Source: Pseudazoarcus sp963975885 (GTDB taxonomy: Bacteria; Pseudomonadota; Gammaproteobacteria; Burkholderiales; Rhodocyclaceae). Taken from it: a stretch of DNA of 64,000 nt. Where the stretch lies: the NCBI GenBank assembly GCA_963975885.1, contig CAXBIS010000017.1, positions 26,200-90,199 on the forward strand, written 5' to 3'. Under the pieces are notes generated by a model. That model was not told the DNA's origin. It did no database searches and worked only from the letters and a program-made list of their open reading frames with translations. The position numbers and the translations under genes were made by a program. Position 1 is the first letter of the stretch. Each line of letters opens with the position of its first letter. Below, piece after piece: positions 38,159 to 46,673 of this stretch.

Positions 38159-39091
38159 ATGAATCCGAGCACGCCCGAGCGCATCGTCATCGCCACCCGA
38201 GAAAGCCGGTTGGCCCTGTGGCAGGCCGAACACATCCGCGCCCGCCTGCTGCAATTGTATCCCGCCTGCCAGGTCGATCTGCTGGGCATGACCACGCGTG
38301 GCGACCAGATCCTCGACCGCCCACTGGCCAAGGTGGGGGGCAAGGGACTGTTCATCAAGGAACTCGAGACGGCGCTGCTCGACGGCCGTGCCGACATCGC
38401 CGTGCACTCGATGAAGGACGTGCCGATGGCGATCGAACCCGGCTTCGCGCTGGCCTGCATCTCGGACCGCGACTCGCCCTTCGACGCCTTCGTGTCCAAC
38501 CGTTACGAGAGCCTCGCCGACATGCCGCCGGGCACCGTCGTGGGCACCTCCTCGCTGCGTCGCCAGTCTCAGATCTGCGCGCGCCATCCGTATCTGGCGG
38601 TGACCAGCCTGCGCGGCAACCTCGACACCCGGCTGCGCAAGCTCGACGAAGGGCAATACGACGCCATCGTGCTGGCCGAGGCCGGCCTGCGCCGGCTCGG
38701 CATGGACGAGCGCGTGCGCGCGGCGCTGACGGCCGAGGAGTCGCTGCCGGCCGTCGGCCAGGGTGCGCTGGGCATCGAGTGTCGCGAGGACCGCCCCGAA
38801 CTGCTGACCTGGCTCGCGCCGCTGCACGACGAGGCGGTGGCCGCGCGTGTCACGGCGGAGCGTGCCGTCTCGCGCGCACTCGCCGGAAGTTGCGAACTGC
38901 CGCTTGGCGCCTATGCCGAACTTGATGGCGAGCGGCTGTGGCTGCGCGGTTTTGTCGCGCTGCCCGACGGCTCGCGCGTAGCACGCGCCGAACGCAGTGG
39001 CCGCGCCGGTGATGCCGAAGCCATCGGTCTGGCGCTGGCCGAGGACCTGCGCGCCCAGGGCGCGGAAGAGATCCTCGCCGCACTCGATTGA
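38159..39091 (+). CDS. hemC: porphobilinogen deaminase (hydroxymethylbilane synthase)
   Basis: A 310-residue enzyme that polymerises four porphobilinogens to hydroxymethylbilane. The ATG at 38159 gives MNPSTPERIVIATRESRLAL. Visible features are KVGGKGLFIKELE, the catalytic Asp region DIAVHSMKDVP, GTSSLRRQSQ, LRGNLDTRLRKL, and the dipyrromethane-cofactor Cys in GSCELPLG (Cys245). It heads hemC-hemD-hemX-hemY. Confidence 0.97.
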   Translation: MNPSTPERIVIATRESRLALWQAEHIRARLLQLYPACQVDLLGMTTRGDQILDRPLAKVGGKGLFIKELETALLDGRADIAVHSMKDVPMAIEPGFALACISDRDSPFDAFVSNRYESLADMPPGTVVGTSSLRRQSQICARHPYLAVTSLRGNLDTRLRKLDEGQYDAIVLAEAGLRRLGMDERVRAALTAEESLPAVGQGALGIECREDRPELLTWLAPLHDEAVAARVTAERAVSRALAGSCELPLGAYAELDGERLWLRGFVALPDGSRVARAERSGRAGDAEAIGLALAEDLRAQGAEEILAALD

Positions 39092-39138
39092 GCGTTGCAC
39101 AACGCGGCCCGGTGCGGCCGCATTCACGGGGGCCTTCA

Positions 39139-39915
39139 GTGCAGCACACGCTCGCAGGCAGGACCATCGTCGTGACCCGTCCCGAGGCTCAGGCCGAGTC
39201 CTTGTGCGCGGCGATCGAGTCGCGCGGCGCGCGCGCGCTGCGCTTTCCGGTGCTGGGCATCGCGCCACCCGAGGACGCCTCCGCGCTGGAGGCGGTGAGC
39301 GCGCGACTGGACGAATTCGATCTGGTCTTCTTCGTCAGCCCCAATGCGGTGGATTTCGCACTGAGCTACATCCTCGCGCGCCGCGACTGGCCGGCGGGTG
39401 TCGCCGTGGCAACGGTCGGTGGCGGCAGTGAGCGCGCATTGCGGCGCCACGGGTTCGCACACGTACTCGCGCCCATCGAGGGTTTCGACAGCGAGGCCGT
39501 GCTGGCGCTGCCGGAGTTCGCGAGTGCGGCGATCCGCGGCAAGCGGGTGCTCGTCCTGCGTGGCGACGGCGGGCGCGAGCTGCTCGGCGAGGAACTTACC
39601 CGGCGCGGCGCCCAGGTCGAACACGCCAGTGTTTACCGGCGATTCTGCCCCGACGCCAACGCCGATGAGTTGTTGAAGGCGGACCGGCTCGACGCGCTGG
39701 TCTTGACGAGTAGCGAAGGCGTGCGCAATCTGGCGTGCATGCTTGGCCCGGATGCGCTTGCCAAACTGAACGCCGTGACGGTCTTCGCACCGCATCCGCG
39801 CATCGCCGGCAGCGCCTTCGATGCGGGATTCCGTTCGGTCGTCGAGACCGATTCGGGTGACGCCGGCATCGTGCGCGGCCTCGAGGCCGGGCTTGGCCCG
39901 GTGCCTGCGGCCTGA
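39139..39915 (+). CDS. hemD: uroporphyrinogen-III synthase
   Basis: A 258-residue enzyme that closes hydroxymethylbilane with inversion of ring D to give uroporphyrinogen III. The GTG at 39139 is preferred because of a GGGGG site 7 bp upstream and the start VQHTLAGRTIVVTRPEAQA; a TTG overlapping the hemC stop (39088) is possible. The fold shows VVTRP, FVSPNAV, ATVGGGSERAL, RVLVLRGDGGRELL, the Tyr of SVYRR and LTSSEGVRNL. Sequence conservation in this family is low, so context between hemC and hemX supports the call. Confidence 0.94.
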   Translation: MQHTLAGRTIVVTRPEAQAESLCAAIESRGARALRFPVLGIAPPEDASALEAVSARLDEFDLVFFVSPNAVDFALSYILARRDWPAGVAVATVGGGSERALRRHGFAHVLAPIEGFDSEAVLALPEFASAAIRGKRVLVLRGDGGRELLGEELTRRGAQVEHASVYRRFCPDANADELLKADRLDALVLTSSEGVRNLACMLGPDALAKLNAVTVFAPHPRIAGSAFDAGFRSVVETDSGDAGIVRGLEAGLGPVPAA

Positions 39916-39960
39916 CGGTCCGCGGTTTTTTTGCAACCAGTCTCGGTTAAACTCGCGAAC

Positions 39961-41229
39961 ATGGACAAACAGACCCCTGCGCTGATCCAGCCTCCCCCGG
40001 CTGACGACAAGGAGGACGCCGCCAAGGCTGCCTCCGAAGAGAACCGCGCCGAACAGGCCGCGACCCCGGAGCCGGAGGAGGACGTCAAGCCGGCTGAAGC
40101 CGGCCGGTCGTCCGACGCGCCGCCGACGTCCGCGCCGACCCAGCCTGCACCGCACTCCGGTGGCAGCGGTCGTGCCGGTCTGGTGCTGGCCGTGCTCGCC
40201 CTCATCGGTGTCGGTGTGGTCGGCTGGCAGTTGTGGGAACTGCGTCAGGACAGCTCCGGCATGCGTACCGAGATCGCCGACCGCCTGGCCACTGCCGACA
40301 ACCGTGCCGGCGAGGCGCGCACCCTGGCGCAGTCGGCGCGTGAATCGATCGAATCGATGCAGGGCCGTTTCGGCGCGCTCGAATCCAAGGTCGCCGAAAC
40401 CGAAGGGCAGGCCGCCGCGCTCGAATCCCTCTATCAGGAATTCTCGCGCTCGCGCAGCGAACGCGCCTTGGCCGAGGTCGCGCAGGCGATCACGATCGCC
40501 AACCAGCAACTGCGTCTGGCCGGCAACTTCGAGGCGGCGCTGATCGCGCTGCAAAGCGCCGAGTCACGCCTGGCCGCGCCCGAGATGGGCCACATGCAGG
40601 ATCTGCGCCGCGCGTTGCTCAAGGACATCGACGCGGTCAAGGCACATCCGCAGGTCGACGTCTCGGGCTTCGCGATGCGCCTGGAACTGCTGTTCGAACG
40701 CGTCCGCGACTTGCCGCTGGCCTACACGGTCGAGCCGCAGGGCACGCCGCCGGCGATCGACGCAGAGCCGGTCGAACCGACGCCGGCGGGGGCCAGCGAC
40801 GTCGAAGTGTGGTGGCGCAACGCGCTGGGCTTTGCGCGCGAACTCGGGGCCGATGCCTGGAACGAGATGCGCGGCATGATTCGGCTCGAACGCATGGACC
40901 AGGCCGATCCGGCGCTGCTCGCACCCTCGCAGGGCGACTTCCTGCGCGAGAACGTCAAGCTGCGCGTGCTCACCGCGCGTCTGGCGCTGCTCGCCGGCGA
41001 CGCACGCACCTATGCCGCCGATCTGGAGGCCGCGCGTGAACTGGTCTCACGCTTCTTCGATCCGCGTGACGCGCGTGTGCAGCACGTGCTCGCCGAGTTC
41101 GAGGATCTGGGCGCGGTCGATCTGCAGGCCGAGACGCCCTCGCTGACCGGTACCTTCTCCGCCTTGTCGATGGCGCGCGAACGGCTTTCCGCCGGTTCGG
41201 CGTCGGACGCGGCCGGATCGGAACGCTGA
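39961..41229 (+). CDS. hemX: HemX family membrane protein
   Basis: A 422-residue protein starting at ATG 39961. A long Pro/Glu/Ala-rich cytosolic N-terminus precedes one transmembrane helix (AGLVLAVLALIGVGVVGWQLW), followed by a coiled coil (about residues 110-165) and a periplasmic helical domain (AQAITIANQQLRLAGNFEAALIAL and onwards). It belongs to the HemX family, often mislabelled as uroporphyrinogen-III methyltransferase. No SAM-binding methylase motif is present. It sits between hemD and hemY, as in many beta- and gammaproteobacteria; the exact role is unsettled. Confidence 0.92.
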   Translation: MDKQTPALIQPPPADDKEDAAKAASEENRAEQAATPEPEEDVKPAEAGRSSDAPPTSAPTQPAPHSGGSGRAGLVLAVLALIGVGVVGWQLWELRQDSSGMRTEIADRLATADNRAGEARTLAQSARESIESMQGRFGALESKVAETEGQAAALESLYQEFSRSRSERALAEVAQAITIANQQLRLAGNFEAALIALQSAESRLAAPEMGHMQDLRRALLKDIDAVKAHPQVDVSGFAMRLELLFERVRDLPLAYTVEPQGTPPAIDAEPVEPTPAGASDVEVWWRNALGFARELGADAWNEMRGMIRLERMDQADPALLAPSQGDFLRENVKLRVLTARLALLAGDARTYAADLEAARELVSRFFDPRDARVQHVLAEFEDLGAVDLQAETPSLTGTFSALSMARERLSAGSASDAAGSER

Positions 41230-41239
41230 GGGGGTATCG

Positions 41240-42418
41240 ATGCGAGCACTGATCTGGATCGTCGCGATCTTCGCCGTGGCCGCCGGCATCGCAATGCTGG
41301 CCGGCCAGAACGAAGGTTACGTGCTGGTCGTGTCGCCACCGTGGCGCGCCCAGTTGTCGCTGAACTTCGTCATCGTCGGCCTGATCGTGGCCTTCGTGCT
41401 GCTCTACGTCCTGGTGCGCATCCTGCGCAAGACGCTTGGGCTGCCCGGACGGGTCGGGCGCTATCGTGCACGTCGCCGCGAGGAAAAGAGCACGAGGGCA
41501 CTGCATCAGGCCCTGCGCGCGCTGTTCGAGGGACGCTATGGCGACGCGCTGTCGAGCGCACGCGCGGCGGATTCGGCAGACGCCTCGTCCTTCGAGGTCG
41601 CTCTGGTCGCCGCTCGCGCAGCGCACGGGCTGAAGGATGCACGCAAGCGCGCCGAATGGCTGGACAAGGCCGGCCAGCGTGAAGGTGGCCGTGCGCCACG
41701 CCTGCTCGAGCAGGCTGCCTTCGCCATTGACGTGGGCGAGTTTGCCGATGCGCGCGCTGCGCTGGATGCCTTGCGCGAAGGCGGCCACCGCAGCGTCGCG
41801 GCGCGCCGGCTCGCGCTCGATCTGGCGCTGGCCGAGGAGCGCTGGGACGAGGTCGCCGAACTTGTTCCGCAACTGCAATCCGAGCGTGCGCTGCCCACCG
41901 ACGAGGCGCGCCGCTTGCAGCGTGCTGCGCGCATCGCGGGTTTCCGTCGAAGGATCAGCGATGCGACCGAGACTGCAGCCTACTGGCGCGATCTGCCCAA
42001 GGAAGACATGGCCGACCGCAAGCTCATCGCCGAGGTCGTGCCGATGCTTGCCGCGACCGGTCAGGGCGGGCTCGCGCGGCGCACGGTCGAGCGCCTGCTC
42101 GACGACGAGTGGGATTCCGAACTGGCGCGTCAGTACTCACTGTGCGCGGGCGAGGGTGCGGAGGCCGACCAGGCGCTCAAGCGTGCCGAGAAGTGGTTGG
42201 CCGCGCATCCGGACGACGCCGGTCTGCTCGCGTCGGTGGGTCGTCAGTGCATGGCCGCGCAGATCTGGGGCAAGGCGCAGAGCTATCTGGAAGAATCCCT
42301 GGTGCGTGATGCGCGCGCCGACGTGCATCGCTCGCTGGCCGAACTGTTCGAGCGGCTCGAACGCACGGATGACGCGGCGCGCCACTATCGGGAGGCCGCG
42401 CGCCTGGCCAAAGCCTGA
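41240..42418 (+). CDS. hemY: HemY family membrane TPR protein
   Basis: A 392-residue protein with two N-terminal transmembrane helices (IWIVAIFAVAAGIAMLAG and NFVIVGLIVAFVLLYVLV) and the HemY_N pattern YVLVVSPPWRAQLSLNF. A C-terminal stretch of TPR-like helices follows (ALRALFEGRYGDALSSARAA and onwards). It is not the protoporphyrinogen oxidase also called HemY in Gram-positives. Ten bp separate it from hemX. A scaffold role near the tetrapyrrole enzymes is inferred. A bidirectional terminator follows. Confidence 0.93.
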   Translation: MRALIWIVAIFAVAAGIAMLAGQNEGYVLVVSPPWRAQLSLNFVIVGLIVAFVLLYVLVRILRKTLGLPGRVGRYRARRREEKSTRALHQALRALFEGRYGDALSSARAADSADASSFEVALVAARAAHGLKDARKRAEWLDKAGQREGGRAPRLLEQAAFAIDVGEFADARAALDALREGGHRSVAARRLALDLALAEERWDEVAELVPQLQSERALPTDEARRLQRAARIAGFRRRISDATETAAYWRDLPKEDMADRKLIAEVVPMLAATGQGGLARRTVERLLDDEWDSELARQYSLCAGEGAEADQALKRAEKWLAAHPDDAGLLASVGRQCMAAQIWGKAQSYLEESLVRDARADVHRSLAELFERLERTDDAARHYREAARLAKA

Positions 42419-42444
42419 AGGCGGTCGGCGCTTACCACGAGGAG

Positions 42445-42473
42445 AAACGGCCGCCGGAATCCGGCGGCCGTTT
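42445..42473. terminator. bidirectional terminator between hemY and hemF
   Basis: AAACGGCCGCCGG (42445-42457), loop AAT and CCGGCGGCCGTTT (42461-42473) form a perfect 13-bp stem between convergent genes. Confidence 0.88.
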
Positions 42474-42485
42474 GCGTTCACCCGG

Positions 42486-43403
42486 TCAATCCTGCAGACG
42501 TTGTGCCGCGGGACGCAGGTATTTTTCGTACAACGCGGCTTCCGGGCTGCCCGGTTGGGGTGTCCAGTCGTAGCGCCATTTGACGATTGGCGGCAGCGAC
42601 ATCAGGATGGATTCGGTGCGTCCGCCCGATTGCAGGCCGAACAGTGTGCCGCGGTCGAACACCAGGTTGAACTCGACGTAGCGTCCGCGACGATAGGCTT
42701 GGAAGTCGCGCTCGCGCTCGCCGAAGGGCAGGTCGCGGCAACGTTCCACGATGGGCAGATAGGCGTCGAGAAAGGCCTCGCCAACCGAGCACGTCAGGCC
42801 GAAGGCCTCGTCGAACGACCTTGTGCCGTCCGCGCCCAGGTCGTCGAAGAACAGCCCGCCGACGCCGCGCGGCTCATTGCGATGCTTGAGGAAGAAATAG
42901 CGGTCACACCAGTCGGCCAGGCGCCGGTACTCGGCCTCGCCGCCGAAAGGCAGCACGGCCTCGCGGCACACGGCGTGGAAATGCTCGACGTCCTCGTCGA
43001 AGGGGTAGTAGGGCGTCAGGTCGATGCCGCCGCCGAACCACCACACCGGATCACGCCCTTCGGCCGCGGCGTTGAAGAAGCGCACGTTCATGTGCACGGT
43101 CGGGCAGTAGGGGTTGCGCGGGTGCAGTACCAGCGACACGCCCATCGCCTCGAAGCCGCGACCGGCCAGTTCGGGTCGGTGGGCGGTGGCCGAGGCGGGC
43201 ATGGAATCGCCCATCACGTGGGAGAAGTTCACACCGCCGCGTTCGAACAGCCCGCCGTCCTCGATGACGCGCGACAGGCCGCCACCGCCCGGCCGCTTCC
43301 AGCCGTCGGCCAGGAAGCGGCCGCCGTCGGCGTCCTCCAGCCGCGCCACGATGCGCTCCTGCAGGCCGGTCAGCCAGGTCTTGACGGCGTTGCTGTCGGT
43401 CAT
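42486..43403 (-). CDS. hemF: oxygen-dependent coproporphyrinogen III oxidase
   Basis: A 305-residue enzyme that oxidatively decarboxylates coproporphyrinogen III to protoporphyrinogen IX using O2. The start at 43403 gives MTDSNAVKTWLTGLQERIV. HPRNPYCPTVHMNVRFF, WWFGGGIDLTPYYPF, HFHAVCREA and the signature RRGRYVEFNLVFDRGTLFGL are present. It lies 13 bp after the purD stop on the same strand, a grouping of purine and haem genes. It implies haem synthesis under oxic conditions; an anaerobic HemN, if present, is elsewhere. Confidence 0.97.
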   Translation of the reverse strand: MTDSNAVKTWLTGLQERIVARLEDADGGRFLADGWKRPGGGGLSRVIEDGGLFERGGVNFSHVMGDSMPASATAHRPELAGRGFEAMGVSLVLHPRNPYCPTVHMNVRFFNAAAEGRDPVWWFGGGIDLTPYYPFDEDVEHFHAVCREAVLPFGGEAEYRRLADWCDRYFFLKHRNEPRGVGGLFFDDLGADGTRSFDEAFGLTCSVGEAFLDAYLPIVERCRDLPFGERERDFQAYRRGRYVEFNLVFDRGTLFGLQSGGRTESILMSLPPIVKWRYDWTPQPGSPEAALYEKYLRPAAQRLQD

Positions 43404-43416
43404 GTCGGTGGAGTAC

Positions 43417-44694
43417 TCAGTTCTTGCGGGCCAGCGCACGATGCCCGATATCGTGCCGGTACTGGCAGCCGTCGAAATGGATGTCGGCCGCGATCTGGTA
43501 GGCGCGTGTCTGTGCCAGGCGCGCATTGTCGCCGAGCGCGGTCACGCACAGCACGCGTCCGCCCGAACTCACCACCGCGTCGTCCTTGAGCGCCGTGCCG
43601 GCATGGAAGACATGGGCGTCCTCGGCAGCACGCTCGGGCAGACCGGTGATGACGTCACCCTTGCGCGGACGCGACGGGTAGCCCTTGGCAGCGAGCACGA
43701 CGCAGAGCGCGAAGCGCCGGTCCCAGTCGGCCTCGATCTGGTCGAGCGTGCCGTCGATGGCGGCCTCGATGAGATCGGACAGGTCGCTCTTCAGGCGCAT
43801 CAGGATGGGTTGGGTCTCCGGGTCGCCCATGCGACAGTTGAACTCGACCACGCGCGGGCGGCCGTCGGCGTCGATCATCAGACCCGCGTAGAGGAAGCCC
43901 GTGTAGGGCGTGCCCTCGGCGACCATGCCGTCGAGCACCGGGTCGACGACTTCACGCATCACGCGCGCATGAACCTCCGGGGTAACCACCGGTGCGGGCG
44001 AGTAGGCGCCCATGCCGCCGGTGTTGGGGCCGGCATCGCCGTCCTTGAGACGCTTGTGGTCCTGGCTGGTGGCCAGCGCCAGCGCCTGGCGACCATCGGC
44101 CATGACGATGAAGCTCGCTTCCTCGCCGTCGAGAAATTCCTCGACGACGACGCGCGCGCCGGCCGCGCCCATCTTGTTGTCGAGCAGCATCATGTCGATC
44201 GCAGCATGCGCTTCGTCGAGCGTGGTCGCGACCACCACGCCCTTGCCGGCGGCCAGGCCGTCGGCCTTGATCACGATCGGCGCGCCCTCGCGATCGACAT
44301 AGGCGTGTGCCGCCGCTGCGTCGGTGAAAGTCTCGTATTTCGCGGTGGGAATGCCGTGACGCACCATGAAGCGCTTGGCGAAGTCCTTGGAGGCTTCGAG
44401 CTGCGCGGCCGCCTGAACCGGGCCGAAGATGCGCAGTCCGGCAGCGCGAAAGGCGTCGACGACGCCCTCGGCCAGCGGCGCCTCGGGGCCGACCACGGTG
44501 TAGGACACAGCCTCGCGGCGGGCCAGTTCGACCAGGTCCGCGATCTTGGTGACGGCGACGTTCTCGACGCCGGGCTCATGCGCCGTGCCAGCGTTGCCGG
44601 GCGCGACCAGCACGCGGGTGATCTTGCCCGATTGGGCGAGTTTCCAGGCCAGCGCGTGTTCGCGGCCGCCGGAGCCGATGACGAGGACTTTCAT
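43417..44694 (-). CDS. purD: phosphoribosylamine-glycine ligase (GAR synthetase)
   Basis: A 425-residue ATP-grasp enzyme that joins glycine to phosphoribosylamine in step 2 of purine synthesis. The start MKVLVIGSGGREHALAWKLA is the family N-terminus. PEAPLAEGVVDAF, the ATP-grasp region VIKADGLAAGKGVVVA, SFIVMADG and GAYSPAPVVTPE follow, with the metal-binding VVEFNCRMGDPETQ. Length is normal. It is in line with purH upstream and hemF downstream on the minus strand. Confidence 0.97.
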   Translation of the reverse strand: MKVLVIGSGGREHALAWKLAQSGKITRVLVAPGNAGTAHEPGVENVAVTKIADLVELARREAVSYTVVGPEAPLAEGVVDAFRAAGLRIFGPVQAAAQLEASKDFAKRFMVRHGIPTAKYETFTDAAAAHAYVDREGAPIVIKADGLAAGKGVVVATTLDEAHAAIDMMLLDNKMGAAGARVVVEEFLDGEEASFIVMADGRQALALATSQDHKRLKDGDAGPNTGGMGAYSPAPVVTPEVHARVMREVVDPVLDGMVAEGTPYTGFLYAGLMIDADGRPRVVEFNCRMGDPETQPILMRLKSDLSDLIEAAIDGTLDQIEADWDRRFALCVVLAAKGYPSRPRKGDVITGLPERAAEDAHVFHAGTALKDDAVVSSGGRVLCVTALGDNARLAQTRAYQIAADIHFDGCQYRHDIGHRALARKN

Positions 44695-44747
44695 GTGGGG
44701 TGAGTCGCTTGTTGTTGGTTGGGAATGTACGGGTGAATCGGATTCAT

Positions 44748-44824
44748 GTCATTGCGAGCGCTGTGACGCGATCCCGGGTTGGGGCGCGCTGCGTGGCGAA
44801 ACGGTGTTGTCGCCTCGCGACGAC
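44748..44824. repeat. short element with imperfect inverted ends (REP/MITE-like)
   Basis: The 136-bp purD-purH gap contains GTCATTGCGAGCG (44748-44760) and, inverted, CGCCTCGCGACGAC (44811-44824). The reverse complement of the latter, GTCGTCGCGAGGCG, matches the first 11 bases of the former at 9 positions. GTCATTGCGAG-type ends are common in dispersed short repeats of many proteobacteria. No coding sequence is seen in it. Only one copy is visible in the window. Confidence 0.5.
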
Positions 44825-44830
44825 CGCGCC

Positions 44831-46402
44831 TCAGTGCCGGAAATGGCGGAAGCCGGTGAACACCATGGCCACGCCGTGCTCGTCGGCGGCTGCGATCACT
44901 TCCGCGTCGCGCATCGAGCCGCCGGGCTGGATCACGGCGGTGGCGCCGGCCTCGGCCAGTACGTCCAGTCCGTCGCGGAACGGGAAGAAGGCGTCCGAGG
45001 CGACCACCGAGCCGCGGATGTCCAGGCCGGCGTTGTCGGCCTTGATGGCGGCAATGCGCGCCGAGTCGACGCGACTCATCTGGCCCGCGCCCACGCCGAC
45101 CGTCATGCCTTCGCGGCAATACACGATGGCGTTGGACTTGACGTACTTGGCCACGCGATGCGCAAACAGCAGATCGGCCAGCTCGCGCGCGTCGGGTGCG
45201 CGCTGCGTGACTACCTTGAGGTCGTCGGTGGCGATGTGCGCCTCGTCCGCGCCCTGTACCAGCAGGCCGCCGCCCACGCGTTTGAAGTCGAGCGCGCCCG
45301 CTGCGCGTCCGAGCGGGCACTGGAGCACGCGCACGTTCTTCTTGGCGGCCAGCAGCTCCAGCGCGTCCGGCGCGAAGGACGGTGCAATCAGCACTTCCAT
45401 GAACTGTTTGGAGACGCCCTCGGCGGTGGCGCGGTCGACCTCGCAGTTGAACGCGATGATGCCGCCGAAGGCCGAGGTCGGGTCGGTCTGGAAGGCCTTG
45501 GCGTAGGCCTCGGCCGCGTTGGCGCCGAGCGCCACGCCGCAGGGGTTGGCATGCTTCACAATGACGCAGGCCGGCCCGTCGAAGGCCTTGACGCATTCCC
45601 AGGCCGCGTCGGCGTCGGCGATGTTGTTGTAGGACAGCTCCTTGCCCTGCAACTGGCGGTAGCGTGCGATCGTGCCCTCGGCCGCGGCCGGCTCGCGGTA
45701 GAAGGCCGCGGCCTGATGTGGATTCTCGCCGTAGCGCAGGTCCTGCACCTTGTCGAAGGCCAGTTGCAGCCGGTCCGGGAAGGCCTCTGGCGCGCCGTCC
45801 GGGCCAAGAGCGGTCAGATAGTTGGCGATCGCCGAATCGTAGCGCGCGGTATGCGTGTAGGCCTTGGCCGCGAGTGCGAAACGGGTTCTGTACGACAGCG
45901 CGCCGTCCCCGGACTTGAGTTCGTCGACGATGGCCGAGTAGTCGTCCGGGTCGGTGACGATGCCCACGCCACCGGCCTCCGTGCCGTGGTTCTTGGCCGC
46001 TGCGCGCACCATCGCCGGGCCGCCGATGTCGATGTTTTCAATGGCGTCCTCCAGCGTACAGCCGGGTTTGGCGACCGTGGCCTGGAACGGGTAGAGGTTG
46101 ACGACCACCAGATCGATGCGCGAGATGTCGTGCTCGGCGATGGTGTCCATGTGCGCGGGCAGGTCACGGCGCGCGAGGATGCCGCCGTGCACCTTGGGGT
46201 GCAGCGTCTTGACGCGGCCATCGAGCATTTCGGGAAAGCCGGTGTGATCGGATACGTCGGTGACCGGCAAATCGGCTTCGCGCAGCAGGGCGGCGGTGCC
46301 GCCGGTCGACAACAGGATCACGCCCAGATCGTGCAATGCGCGGGCGAGTTCGACGACGCCGCGCTTGTCGGAGACGCTGAGAAGGGCTTGGCTGACTTTC
46401 AT
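44831..46402 (-). CDS. purH: bifunctional AICAR formyltransferase / IMP cyclohydrolase
   Basis: A 523-residue enzyme catalysing the last two steps to IMP. The N-terminal MGS-like cyclohydrolase domain (about residues 1-195) shows ALLSVSDKRGVVELAR, LLSTGGTAALLRE, DGRVKTLHPKVHGGIL and VVVNLYPF. The C-terminal formyltransferase domain includes LRYGENPHQAAAFY, GKELSYNNIADADAA, VIVKHANPCGVA (catalytic Lys-His) and DAFFPFRDGLD. It starts 34 bp after the fis stop, as in the dusB-fis-purH arrangement. Confidence 0.97.
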   Translation of the reverse strand: MKVSQALLSVSDKRGVVELARALHDLGVILLSTGGTAALLREADLPVTDVSDHTGFPEMLDGRVKTLHPKVHGGILARRDLPAHMDTIAEHDISRIDLVVVNLYPFQATVAKPGCTLEDAIENIDIGGPAMVRAAAKNHGTEAGGVGIVTDPDDYSAIVDELKSGDGALSYRTRFALAAKAYTHTARYDSAIANYLTALGPDGAPEAFPDRLQLAFDKVQDLRYGENPHQAAAFYREPAAAEGTIARYRQLQGKELSYNNIADADAAWECVKAFDGPACVIVKHANPCGVALGANAAEAYAKAFQTDPTSAFGGIIAFNCEVDRATAEGVSKQFMEVLIAPSFAPDALELLAAKKNVRVLQCPLGRAAGALDFKRVGGGLLVQGADEAHIATDDLKVVTQRAPDARELADLLFAHRVAKYVKSNAIVYCREGMTVGVGAGQMSRVDSARIAAIKADNAGLDIRGSVVASDAFFPFRDGLDVLAEAGATAVIQPGGSMRDAEVIAAADEHGVAMVFTGFRHFRH

Positions 46403-46436
46403 GGCTTCGGAATCCGGGGTGGCCGCAGGGGCCGGT

Positions 46437-46673
46437 TTACAGCAGTTCGTGGTCGGAGAGCTTGCGGCGCAGCGTGTTGCGGTTGATGCCGAGCATGCGC
46501 GCGGCCACCGACTGATTGCCGCCGGCGCGGTCCATCACGAAGGCCAGCATCGGGCGCTCGGCGTTGCGCATCACCATGTCGTAGAGCGCGGTCGGCTCTT
46601 CGCCGTCGAGATCATGGAAGTACTGGTCGAGCGTGCTGTGCACGGATTCGGCGATGGCGTTGTCGCGACTCAT
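46437..46673 (-). CDS. fis: Fis family DNA-binding protein
   Basis: A 78-residue nucleoid-associated regulator. The C-terminal helix-turn-helix NQSVAARMLGINRNTLRRKL matches Fis closely. The N-terminal LDQYFHDLDGEEPTALYDMV is the dimer region; the protein is shorter at the N-terminus than E. coli Fis (98 aa), as in betaproteobacteria. Its start overlaps the dusB stop by 4 bp (ATGA), the same dusB-fis operon as in enterobacteria. Confidence 0.95.
   Translation of the reverse strand: MSRDNAIAESVHSTLDQYFHDLDGEEPTALYDMVMRNAERPMLAFVMDRAGGNQSVAARMLGINRNTLRRKLSDHELL

Noticed and set aside
39961..41229. hemX as a uroporphyrinogen-III C-methyltransferase
   Set aside because: It is a one-helix membrane protein with a coiled coil and no SAM-binding methylase motif.
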